Positions 1 to 5,640 of a stretch of DNA of 7,162 bases are shown in pieces (within the stretch, counting starts at the first letter, position 1; each line of letters begins with the position of its first letter). The stretch comes from Pseudanabaena sp. UBA1465. GTDB lineage: Bacteria; Cyanobacteriota; Cyanobacteriia; Pseudanabaenales; Pseudanabaenaceae. The notes beneath the pieces were generated by a model, which did no database searches, was not told where the DNA came from, and saw only the letters and a program-made list of their open reading frames with translations. The translations under genes and the position numbers were made by a program. The stretch lies in the NCBI GenBank assembly GCA_002325645.1, contig DCSN01000134.1, forward strand, positions 11,084-18,245, given 5' to 3'.

Positions 1-21
1 CCGCCGCCCTTTATTTGCGTT

Positions 22-666
22 TTAAATTTTATTGCTAACTCTAGCCCGATACAACAATATATTCCCCTTTGCATAGCCAACATATCGAATGATCGCAGGA
101 TTTCCAATTTCTATCGCGTCACTGCTTTCCACTAATTGATGTTTTTGTGGATCATAGTTAATTTCCTCACCAACAGAACCGATCGCGGTAATTCCCCATT
201 TTTGCAAAAGGACATCTAAGGGTTTTAATAACGGCAAGATATTCTTGGCGAGCATATGGGGATTGTTTTGAGCCGCATAGATGGCTGAGGGTAATTGCAG
301 TAGCAGAGATTCCAGATGCTGAATTGTTTCTCGTTCAAACTGCGATCGCAATTCCTGTTGCTGATTTTCTAATTTTTGTTGTAAACGTTGATATTCTTCA
401 TGTAAATCTGAGATCTTTGAAATTTTAGTTTTACCGTTGTCAGAGCTATCTAGGGGATTAATAAACTTAGCAATCAATTCCGTGAATTCTAGTTGAAGTA
501 TTTGAGCCAAGTTAGCTAAGTCTGCATATTTTAAAGTTGATGCATTACCTTTGCGAAGGGTGTCGATCGCCCGTCGGGACAAGCCTGTGCGATCGCTTAA
601 TAATTGAAAGCTAGATATACCGACTAATTTCATCTGTTGCCGTAATAGTTCTGTGCGATCGCTCAT
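22..666 (-). CDS. Helix-turn-helix protein with coiled coil and GrpE-like C-terminal domain
   Basis: The likely product has 214 residues. Residues 7-62 look like an XRE/Cro-type helix-turn-helix: a predicted helix, then LSDRTGLSRRAIDTLRKG, then a helix ending in a leucine-rich stretch. Residues 84-125 are rich in Gln, Glu and Leu and should form a coiled coil. Residues 157-210 (WGITAIGSVGEEINYDPQKH, then an acidic stretch, then GYAKGNILLYRARV) resemble the beta-rich head of GrpE, the nucleotide-exchange factor of DnaK. It is far too divergent, and has the wrong N-terminus, to be the housekeeping GrpE. I chose the ATG at 666 because the 15 extra codons up to 711 lie inside a terminator hairpin. 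No clear Shine-Dalgarno is visible. It follows the SLH gene on the same strand but behind that gene's terminator. Inference: a regulator or chaperone-linked DNA-binding protein; its targets are unknown. Confidence 0.8.
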   Translation of the reverse strand: MSDRTELLRQQMKLVGISSFQLLSDRTGLSRRAIDTLRKGNASTLKYADLANLAQILQLEFTELIAKFINPLDSSDNGKTKISKISDLHEEYQRLQQKLENQQQELRSQFERETIQHLESLLLQLPSAIYAAQNNPHMLAKNILPLLKPLDVLLQKWGITAIGSVGEEINYDPQKHQLVESSDAIEIGNPAIIRYVGYAKGNILLYRARVSNKI

Positions 667-686
667 AGTTTTATCGTAGGTTAAAT

Positions 687-725
687 AAATTGAAAGAGCC
701 TTGCTAAGCAAGGCTCTTTCAATTT
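687..725 (-). terminator. Rho-independent terminator of the SLH protein gene
   Basis: Positions 687-704 and 708-725 are perfect reverse complements (18-bp stem) around a 3-base loop. The core is GAGCCTTGC/GCAAGGCTC, flanked by A/T-rich arm ends. On the minus strand the stem ends in AATTT and continues into ATTTAACC, which gives a U-rich tail. It lies 43 bases after the SLH gene stop and only 20 bases before the start codon of the downstream HTH gene. On the plus strand the hairpin is also followed by T-rich sequence, so it could work in both directions, but no plus-strand gene ends here. Confidence 0.75.
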
Positions 726-767
726 TAGATTTTAGAAATCACTTTTGCTATTAGCAAGAATGACTCA

Positions 768-1997
768 CTACAGTAGTAGGTCAGAATTTAAAGTCACGGT
801 TAGATCTGAGTTGGGATTAACCGAGGCAAGGGTTACGCTATCACGTCCCAAAAATAGACCTAGTAACGTACTAATACCTACTCCACCAAGGATTTCTTCT
901 GTAGCGATCGCCCGATCCCCAGTTATAGCCGAGATCGCCGCCGCCGCCGCCGCACCGAGGGCAGCATTTTGGACAATCTTGCCCACGCTGATGCCTTTAT
1001 CAACCCTTTCTGTAGTGGTGACTACTTTAGAAGTACCATTGATTGCTACACGTCTTCCAGTGGCAAATACTAGCTCACTTGCAAAAAATTGAGATCCGCC
1101 TGATACAGTACGCAGTTCTCCGACCACTTGTGTACCCGCAGGAATTAAAATCACGCCTTGAGAATTAGCAATATTTTGCGCCACAGTGAGAATCAAAGGC
1201 ACTTTTTCATCAGGCCCCAGCAAAATCTTATCCTTGGAATACTGCACAGCGATTGTATTGCCTGCGGGAATTCGGACTTGATTTTGGACGGGTGGTGTAG
1301 GGTTGGTTTGCCCAACGATATAGGGAGATGCGATCGCGTTGACCTGCCCCGATCTCACTAAGGCTTGATAGATAAAGGCAGCCACTTCAGCCCTAGTAGC
1401 CGTCTGGTTAGGATTCAAGAACATCACATTTGGATAGTTAACTACCAAACGATTTTCCGTTGCTGCGGCTACACTATTTCTAGCGTAGTTAGGAATACTA
1501 GCCGAATCGGAATAGGTTTGTAAAATCGTTTCAGGGGCTTGACTAGCGGAGTAGTTAAGTCCATTCGCTAGGGATACTAAGATCTGGACGCGAGGAATAT
1601 TTTGGGAAGGCTCAAAAACATTACCAGGGTATCCAGATAAAAAGCCTGTTATATATGATTTCTGAATTGCTGATGCAGCCCAATAGTTAGAAGAAACATC
1701 AACAAAAGTTACTCCCCCACGAATTGGTGATTTGTTGGTTGCTTTATTAATAATTGCGGCAAATTGTGCTCTGGTTACGGGATCATTTGGACGAAATCCT
1801 CCATCGGGAAATCCTTTAAGAATATCTCTAGAAGCCAACTCTTGAATGAAAGGTTGCGCCCAATAGTTCGTAGGTACATCATTAAATGTGGTTTGAGCAA
1901 ATGCAGATGTTGCACTAATTAAAGGAATTGCTGAACTACCAATAAAGCTAACAGCGACAAGTAATGCAGTGCTAGAACGTCGAGATTGATTTACCAT
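768..1997 (-). CDS. Exported SLH (S-layer homology) domain protein
   Basis: A 409-residue protein. Residues 1-35 are a signal peptide: basic N-terminus (NQSRR), hydrophobic core (ALLVAVSFIG) and a probable cleavage site after AFA at residue 34. Three SLH repeats follow, at about 38-82 (FNDVPTNYW, GFPDGGFRPNDPVTRAQFA), 98-142 (FVDVSSNYW, the second half more degenerate) and 161-213 (ending in TRAEVAAFIYQAL). SLH domains bind secondary cell-wall polymer or peptidoglycan in Gram-positives and cyanobacteria. A Pro-rich linker leads to residues 241-330, which contain IPAGNTIAVQY and IPAGTQVVGELRTVSGG. This pattern recalls the beta-barrel of TrbI/VirB10-like proteins, but the resemblance is from memory only. 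Residues 338-385 are rich in Ala and Gly (AALGAAAAAAISAITG) and may associate with the membrane. The ATG at 1997 is preferred over 2021 because AGGAG lies between them and the signal peptide then starts normally. Probable site: periplasm or outer envelope. The precise role is unknown. Confidence 0.88.
   Translation of the reverse strand: MVNQSRRSSTALLVAVSFIGSSAIPLISATSAFAQTTFNDVPTNYWAQPFIQELASRDILKGFPDGGFRPNDPVTRAQFAAIINKATNKSPIRGGVTFVDVSSNYWAASAIQKSYITGFLSGYPGNVFEPSQNIPRVQILVSLANGLNYSASQAPETILQTYSDSASIPNYARNSVAAATENRLVVNYPNVMFLNPNQTATRAEVAAFIYQALVRSGQVNAIASPYIVGQTNPTPPVQNQVRIPAGNTIAVQYSKDKILLGPDEKVPLILTVAQNIANSQGVILIPAGTQVVGELRTVSGGSQFFASELVFATGRRVAINGTSKVVTTTERVDKGISVGKIVQNAALGAAAAAAISAITGDRAIATEEILGGVGISTLLGLFLGRDSVTLASVNPNSDLTVTLNSDLLL
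936..953 (-). repeat. Trinucleotide repeat encoding an alanine run
   Basis: Six uninterrupted CGC units on the plus strand read as GCG (Ala) codons on the minus strand, inside the Ala-rich segment of the SLH protein. Because the unit is three bases, gain or loss of copies would change the number of alanines without breaking the frame. Confidence 0.7.
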
Positions 1998-2008
1998 TTT
2001 GATTTTTT

Positions 2009-2013
2009 CTCCT
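2009..2013 (-). promoter_or_regulatory. Ribosome binding site of the SLH protein gene
   Basis: The minus strand reads AGGAG 11 bases before the ATG at 1997. It sits downstream of the alternative ATG at 2021, so it can only serve the inner start and fixes the protein at 409 residues. Confidence 0.7.
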
Positions 2014-2014
2014 A

Positions 2015-2030
2015 TATACATTTGTGTATA
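2015..2030. repeat. Small inverted repeat in the leader of the SLH gene
   Basis: TATACA (2015-2020) and TGTATA (2025-2030) are reverse complements separated by four bases, just upstream of the SLH gene ribosome binding site. It could be a weak operator or chance in AT-rich DNA. There is no evidence for a specific protein. Confidence 0.3.
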
Positions 2031-2177
2031 CCCTAAGAAGAGACTGTAGGTATAACTTAAATGTTCCGAATAAGTTTTTGAATTTGGTAATATCTTATCT
2101 AAGAATCTGTCATAAATTCAGAAATAAAACTAAGCAAATATATGAATTTTTAAAAGATTTTCAAATATATGTATAAC

Positions 2178-2192
2178 GTCTTAATTTAAGAC
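2178..2192. repeat. 15-bp palindrome GTCTTAATTTAAGAC
   Basis: GTCTTAA (2178-2184) and TTAAGAC (2186-2192) are perfect reverse complements around one central base. The half-site GTCTTAA occurs again at 2233-2239. Symmetry and position between divergent genes fit a binding site for a dimeric regulator, but the AT-rich context makes chance plausible. Confidence 0.4.
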
Positions 2193-2284
2193 ATTAAATC
2201 AATCAAATCAAACGTAATAGTTATCAAATAAAGTCTTAATAGTTTAAATAAAAAAATTATATGAGTAGCTGGACATAATTAAAT

Positions 2285-2312
2285 ATAGAGAGTATTTTAT
2301 AGAGAGTATTTT
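2285..2312. repeat. Perfect 14-bp tandem direct repeat
   Basis: ATAGAGAGTATTTT occurs twice with no gap, at 2285-2298 and 2299-2312, ending 83 bases before the ribBA start codon. It may be a pair of operator sites for a regulator binding head-to-tail, or a recent replication-slippage duplication. Confidence 0.65.
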
Positions 2313-2395
2313 GTGTTCTTTATTTTTTCTGGCTCAACCATTATAAAGATTGTTATATGATAGAGCTAAATAGCTAGAAATCCTGATAGTAAGCC

Positions 2396-4117
2396 TTGAC
2401 AAAGTTTCAATTTGATTCTATTCCCGATGCTCTTAACGACCTCAAATCTGGTCGCCTCATTGTCGTTGTCGATGATGAAAACCGTGAAAATGAAGGCGAT
2501 CTGATTGGTGCAGCCCAGTTTGCCACACCTGAAATGGTGAATTTTATGGCAGTCAAGGCGCGGGGTCTGATTTGTTTGGCGATGACGGGCGATCGCCTCG
2601 ATCAACTAGATTTGCCATTGATGGTTGATCGTAATACCGACAGCCAACAAACTGCTTTCACTGTGAGTATTGATGCGTTAGAAGGCACTTCCACAGGTAT
2701 TTCCGCCGAGGATCGTTCGCGGACTATTCAAGCAGCAATCAATCCAAATACTCGCCCTAGCGATCTCCGTCGTCCAGGACATGTGTTTCCCTTAAGGGCA
2801 AAGGATGGAGGTGTACTCAAGCGAGCAGGACATACTGAAGCGGCGGTAGATCTCGCGCAAATGTCGGGTCTATATCCTGCGGGTGTCATTTGCGAAATTC
2901 AGAATGATGATGGCTCGATGGCGCGGCTACCTGAACTCATCGAATATGCCAAGCTGCATAACTTGAAGTTAATTAGCATTGCCGATCTGATTAGTTACCG
3001 TTTGTCCCACGATCGCTTTGTGAAGCGAGAGGCGATCGCGAGTCTGCCATCTTTATTTGGTAACTTTCGGGTGTATGGTTATCGCAATACCCTCGATAAT
3101 ACTGAGCATTTGGCGATCGTCAAAGGTGATCTGCAAGATTTTCCTGAGAATGAAGTTTTAGTGCGCGTTCATTCCGAATGTCTGACTGGCGATGCCCTTG
3201 GATCATTGCGTTGTGATTGTCGTGGACAGTTACAAAGCGCATTGAAAATGATCGAATTTGCCAATTGGGGCGTAGTTATTTATCTACGGCAAGAAGGGCG
3301 TGGGATTGGCTTGATTAATAAAATCAAGGCTTATTCCCTGCAAGATGGTGGACTAGATACAGTTGAAGCCAATGAAAAGCTTGGCTTTGGTGCAGATCTG
3401 CGTACCTATGGGATCGGAGCGCAGATTTTGCATGATCTGGGGATCAAAAAGATGCGTCTGATTACAAATAATCCGCGTAAAATTGCTGGGCTTAAAGGTT
3501 TTGATATTGAAATAGTAGGACGATTGCCGCTACTAATTGAGACCAATGAGCATAACTTGCGCTATCTGGAAACTAAAGCCAAAAAACTGGGGCATTTGCT
3601 GTTGCAGACCAAGTTAGTGACTCTAGGAGTCCATTGGACAGAGAATAGAGCGCCTGAATTCCTGGATCAGTTGCGAGATGTTGCGAGGACTAATGATCTG
3701 CTCTTGCAAGAGGAAACATCTAGCGTGTTGGCTAATTTATTTGCTAATGCCGATTCTCAAGATACGTCTGAAAATCTTTTACTCAATCAAAATTCAGCGA
3801 AAGGGCTTGATTATAAGTTCACGATTGTCCATTTAGGCTTTGATAGCTCTAATGAGGTTTTTGAGGACTGGTACGGTGAGCCAAATCATCCCTATCGTCA
3901 GGCGATCGTGCGGGTATTAAAACACCTCAAGCAATGGGAACAGGTGAAAACTTTTAAGTTCTGTGTAGCTAGTAATGCTGCTGACTTGCCTGAAAAATTT
4001 GTGGAAACCATAAATCTCGGTCTGGCTTGGCATACTCCTTGGCTATCGAATCACCTTTATGAGTGGTTTAACTTTTTCCACCACGACGGCGACGATCTTG
4101 CCATTCTAGATAAGTAA
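2396..4117 (+). CDS. ribBA: Bifunctional 3,4-dihydroxy-2-butanone-4-phosphate synthase / GTP cyclohydrolase II
   Basis: This 573-residue cytoplasmic enzyme catalyses both entry reactions of riboflavin synthesis: ribulose 5-phosphate to 3,4-dihydroxy-2-butanone 4-phosphate plus formate, and GTP to the diaminopyrimidine precursor plus formate. Residues 1-205 are the RibB domain, with the acidic active-site loop DDENRENEGDLI (26-37), RPGHVFPLRA (126-135) and RAGHTEA (143-149). Residues 210-405 are the RibA domain, with zinc ligands C262, C273 and C275, the RQEGRGIGLINKI motif (298-310) and TNNPRKIAGL (357-366). Both active sites look intact. A further 165 residues follow; such an extension is, to my knowledge, common in cyanobacterial RibBA and of unknown function. 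The start is TTG: an in-frame TAA lies one codon upstream and the first in-frame ATG is at codon 47, inside the RibB domain. No strong Shine-Dalgarno is visible. The last 50 bases overlap a small gene on the other strand. Confidence 0.96.
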   Translation: MTKFQFDSIPDALNDLKSGRLIVVVDDENRENEGDLIGAAQFATPEMVNFMAVKARGLICLAMTGDRLDQLDLPLMVDRNTDSQQTAFTVSIDALEGTSTGISAEDRSRTIQAAINPNTRPSDLRRPGHVFPLRAKDGGVLKRAGHTEAAVDLAQMSGLYPAGVICEIQNDDGSMARLPELIEYAKLHNLKLISIADLISYRLSHDRFVKREAIASLPSLFGNFRVYGYRNTLDNTEHLAIVKGDLQDFPENEVLVRVHSECLTGDALGSLRCDCRGQLQSALKMIEFANWGVVIYLRQEGRGIGLINKIKAYSLQDGGLDTVEANEKLGFGADLRTYGIGAQILHDLGIKKMRLITNNPRKIAGLKGFDIEIVGRLPLLIETNEHNLRYLETKAKKLGHLLLQTKLVTLGVHWTENRAPEFLDQLRDVARTNDLLLQEETSSVLANLFANADSQDTSENLLLNQNSAKGLDYKFTIVHLGFDSSNEVFEDWYGEPNHPYRQAIVRVLKHLKQWEQVKTFKFCVASNAADLPEKFVETINLGLAWHTPWLSNHLYEWFNFFHHDGDDLAILDK

Positions 4118-4199
4118 GATAGCCAACACCACCAGTGGCGATCGCCAGTAAGATTACGGCAGTCCAGAAAAAAGAGTTGAAAAGAATAGCTTCTGACAT
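4068..4199 (-). CDS. Small single-span membrane protein (43 residues)
   Basis: The reading frame on the minus strand starts at ATG (4197-4199) and ends at TAA (4068-4070). It starts MSEAILFNSFFWTAVILLA, continues with a Gly-rich end of helix (ATGGVGYLTYLEW) and ends in QDRRRRGGKS. That is one hydrophobic segment (about residues 6-30) followed by a strongly basic tail, the layout of small thylakoid-complex subunits with the C-terminus in the cytoplasm. It contains a HIP1 site in frame (Ala-Ile-Ala). I do not recognise the exact family. It does not match my memory of PetG, PetL, PetM, PetN, PsbT or PsaM; a small NDH-1 or other thylakoid subunit is possible but unproven. Its 3' end overlaps the end of ribBA by 50 bases, tail to tail. 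No clear Shine-Dalgarno is present. It is divergent from ackA. Confidence 0.72.
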   Translation of the reverse strand: MSEAILFNSFFWTAVILLAIATGGVGYLTYLEWQDRRRRGGKS

Positions 4200-4233
4200 A
4201 AAACTTGCTTAGTTTGTTTTATTTTTAGTTTTT

Positions 4234-4262
4234 TTGAATTTTGTCTATGTTCCTAATATTTT
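4234..4262 (+). promoter_or_regulatory. Possible ackA promoter
   Basis: TTGAAT (4234-4239) and TATTTT (4257-4262) are separated by 17 bases, each matching four of six sigma-70 consensus positions. Transcription starting near 4269 would give ackA a leader of about 125 bases containing both inverted repeats below. The region is T-rich, so a chance match is quite possible. Confidence 0.3.
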
Positions 4263-4277
4263 AAACTGTATCGCGAT

Positions 4278-4299
4278 CGCCCTTAATTTTTTAAGGGCG
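4278..4299. repeat. Short inverted repeat CGCCCTTAA / TTAAGGGCG
   Basis: Nine-base arms (4278-4286 and 4291-4299) flank a TTTT loop; the left arm overlaps a HIP1 site at 4273-4280. A run of six T follows about 12 bases later on the plus strand, too far for a classical terminator. It may be a leader hairpin of ackA or part of a small repeat element together with the longer inverted repeat next to it. Confidence 0.5.
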
Positions 4300-4319
4300 G
4301 CGCGGTGCTGATTTTTTAG

Positions 4320-4385
4320 ATGTTCGCCGATTTTTTGTTTTGAAATGAGTGCATACTCATTTCAAAACAAAAAATCAGCGAACAT
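4320..4385. repeat. Long near-perfect inverted repeat just upstream of ackA
   Basis: Arms at 4321-4350 and 4355-4384 pair at 29 of 30 positions (one C/A mismatch at 4328/4377) around a four-base loop GCAT, and the A/T pair 4320/4385 extends the stem. The inner arms are A/T tracts (GATTTTTTGTTTTGAAATGA) and the outer ends are TGTTCGC/GCGAACA. The element ends 8 bases before the ackA ATG. If transcribed it would form a very stable hairpin over the ribosome-binding region. It could be an attenuator, a terminator acting on upstream transcription, or a short non-coding transposon-like (MITE) insertion. Confidence 0.85.
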
Positions 4386-4393
4386 TCAAAACA

Positions 4394-5605
4394 ATGAAAA
4401 TATTAGTTCTCAATGCAGGCTCGAGTAGCCAAAAAAGTTGTTTGTATGATTTAGAAAATGTGTTTCCTGACACACCACCTAAACCAATTTGGGAAGCGAT
4501 GGTGGACTGGACGCACCATACTGGATTTGCCGAAATCAAAGTTAAAAACCATCAGGGCAAAGTTCTCCAAGAAGAAATTGCCGCAACTTCTCGCCCCAAG
4601 ATTATCGCGCATATGTTAGAAACTCTGTGGGATGGAGAAACCGCAGTGATCAAAGAGCCTGTAGATGTAGATATCATCGGGCATCGGGTGGTACATGGCG
4701 GCGCAGAATATCGCCAAAGTACTGTGATTAATACGGAAGTAAAAGCGGCGATCGCAAAACTCTCAGTCTTTGCCCCTGTCCATAATCCTGCGAATTTAGA
4801 AGGTATTGCTGCAACGGAAAATGTATTTGGAAATATTCCCCAAGTTGCGGTATTTGATACTGCTTTTCACGCCCACTTATCTCCTGCCGCCTACACCTAC
4901 GCCATTCCTACCAAATACGCAGAGCAAGGAATTCGTCGCTATGGATTTCATGGGATCAGCCACCAATATTGCCGCGATCGCACCGCCCAAATGCTCAATC
5001 GCCCAGTTAACGACTTACGCCTGATTACCTGTCATTTAGGGAATGGTTGCTCTTTAGCCGCGATTCGCAATGGTCGTAGTATTGATACAACTATGGGATT
5101 TACACCTCTTGAAGGCTTGGTGATGGGCAGTCGTTCTGGTTCTATTGATGCAGGGATTCTGATCCATTTACTGCGTCAACCCGATATGGATGTAGAAAAA
5201 CTAGATCGTTTACTCAATCGCGAATCAGGGTTATTAGGAATTTCAGGAATTTCTGGGGATTTACGCCCAATTCTTGAGGCGATCGCCGAGGGTAATGCTC
5301 AAGCGCAACTTGCCTTTGATGTGTATGTGCATAGCTTGCGATCGCATATTGGTTCAATGTTAGCCAGTCTCGGCGGTTTAGATGCCCTAGTTTTTACGGC
5401 AGGTGTGGGCGAAAATGCGCCAGACATTAGAGCCGCCGCCTGTGCAGGATTTGAGTTTTTAGGGCTAAAGCTAGATTTGGAGAAAAATAATCAACGGGCG
5501 ATCGATGTGGATATTGCGGCAACCGATTCTGCTGTGCGAGTTTTAGTGATTCATACTCAAGAAGATTGGGAAATTGCTAGAGAATGTTGGCAGATCAAGA
5601 GATAG
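4394..5605 (+). CDS. ackA: Acetate kinase
   Basis: A 403-residue cytoplasmic enzyme that reversibly makes acetyl phosphate and ADP from acetate and ATP. The length is that of the family (about 400). It shows the N-terminal MKILVLNAGSSS phosphate loop, HRVVHGG with R98, H130 in APVHNPAN, the active-site D155 in VFDTAFHAH, H186 in RRYGFHGISH, the nucleotide-binding HLGNGCS (214-220) with H214, R247 in MGSRSGSIDAG, FTAGVGENA (334-342) and the metal-binding E390 near the C-terminus. The ATG at 4394 is chosen because the family starts MKILVLNAGSSS; an upstream ATG at 4349 lies inside the long inverted repeat. No Shine-Dalgarno is evident before it. The partner gene pta is not in the window. The gene converges on glmU. 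Confidence 0.96.
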   Translation: MKILVLNAGSSSQKSCLYDLENVFPDTPPKPIWEAMVDWTHHTGFAEIKVKNHQGKVLQEEIAATSRPKIIAHMLETLWDGETAVIKEPVDVDIIGHRVVHGGAEYRQSTVINTEVKAAIAKLSVFAPVHNPANLEGIAATENVFGNIPQVAVFDTAFHAHLSPAAYTYAIPTKYAEQGIRRYGFHGISHQYCRDRTAQMLNRPVNDLRLITCHLGNGCSLAAIRNGRSIDTTMGFTPLEGLVMGSRSGSIDAGILIHLLRQPDMDVEKLDRLLNRESGLLGISGISGDLRPILEAIAEGNAQAQLAFDVYVHSLRSHIGSMLASLGGLDALVFTAGVGENAPDIRAAACAGFEFLGLKLDLEKNNQRAIDVDIAATDSAVRVLVIHTQEDWEIARECWQIKR

Positions 5606-5640
5606 CGCAAAGCGCTATCTCTTGATTAAACTTTTTTCTT
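5594..5640 (+). terminator. Shared terminator hairpin between ackA and glmU
   Basis: Arms at 5594-5608 (ATCAAGAGATAGCGC) and 5612-5626 pair perfectly over 15 bases around a three-base AAA loop. On the plus strand a T-rich tract (CTTTTTTCTT, 5631-5640) follows, so it is a good Rho-independent terminator for ackA. The ackA stop codon lies inside the left arm and the glmU stop begins at the end of the right arm. On the minus strand no U tract follows, so any action on glmU would be weaker. Confidence 0.8.

Larger units (their letters stand above)
2031..2395. promoter_or_regulatory. AT-rich divergent intergenic region between the SLH gene and ribBA
   Basis: About 370 bases with no plausible gene: the ATG codons I checked on both strands run into stops within about ten codons. 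It must hold the promoters for both flanking genes. For ribBA, TATAAA (2342-2347) and TATGAT (2356-2361) are possible -10 boxes, neither with a good -35. For the SLH gene I see no convincing pair. A 14-bp tandem repeat and a 15-bp palindrome (listed separately) lie within it. No FMN riboswitch-like conserved core is visible before ribBA. Confidence 0.55.

Noticed and set aside
667..711. Extended N-terminus of the HTH protein from ATG at 711
   Set aside because: These 15 codons are made of the terminator hairpin of the upstream gene and add nothing to the helix-turn-helix domain.
745..757. Small inverted repeat TTGCTA / TAGCAA after the SLH gene
   Set aside because: Only six-base arms with a one-base centre, so it cannot form a useful hairpin; the real terminator is at 687-725.
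745..1092. Plus-strand open frame of 115 codons opposite the SLH gene
   Set aside because: It is antisense to a convincing gene, its composition (Ala and Pro/Ser runs) mirrors the Ala-rich and Gly-rich coding of the other strand, and it has no recognisable domain.
1158..1361. Plus-strand open frame of 67 codons
   Set aside because: Fully inside the SLH gene on the opposite strand with no protein features of its own.
2200..2395. FMN riboswitch before ribBA
   Set aside because: The leader is AT-rich and lacks the conserved G-rich core elements expected of that class.
2366..2605. Minus-strand open frame opposite the ribBA start
   Set aside because: Antisense to the highly conserved RibB active-site region; its composition is explained by that gene.
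4349..4393. Extended N-terminus of acetate kinase from ATG at 4349
   Set aside because: The extra codons come from the long inverted repeat; the family begins at the inner MKILVLNAGSSS.
4806..5024. Plus-strand open frame inside ackA in another frame
   Set aside because: Pro/Thr/Leu-rich shadow of a conserved ackA segment.
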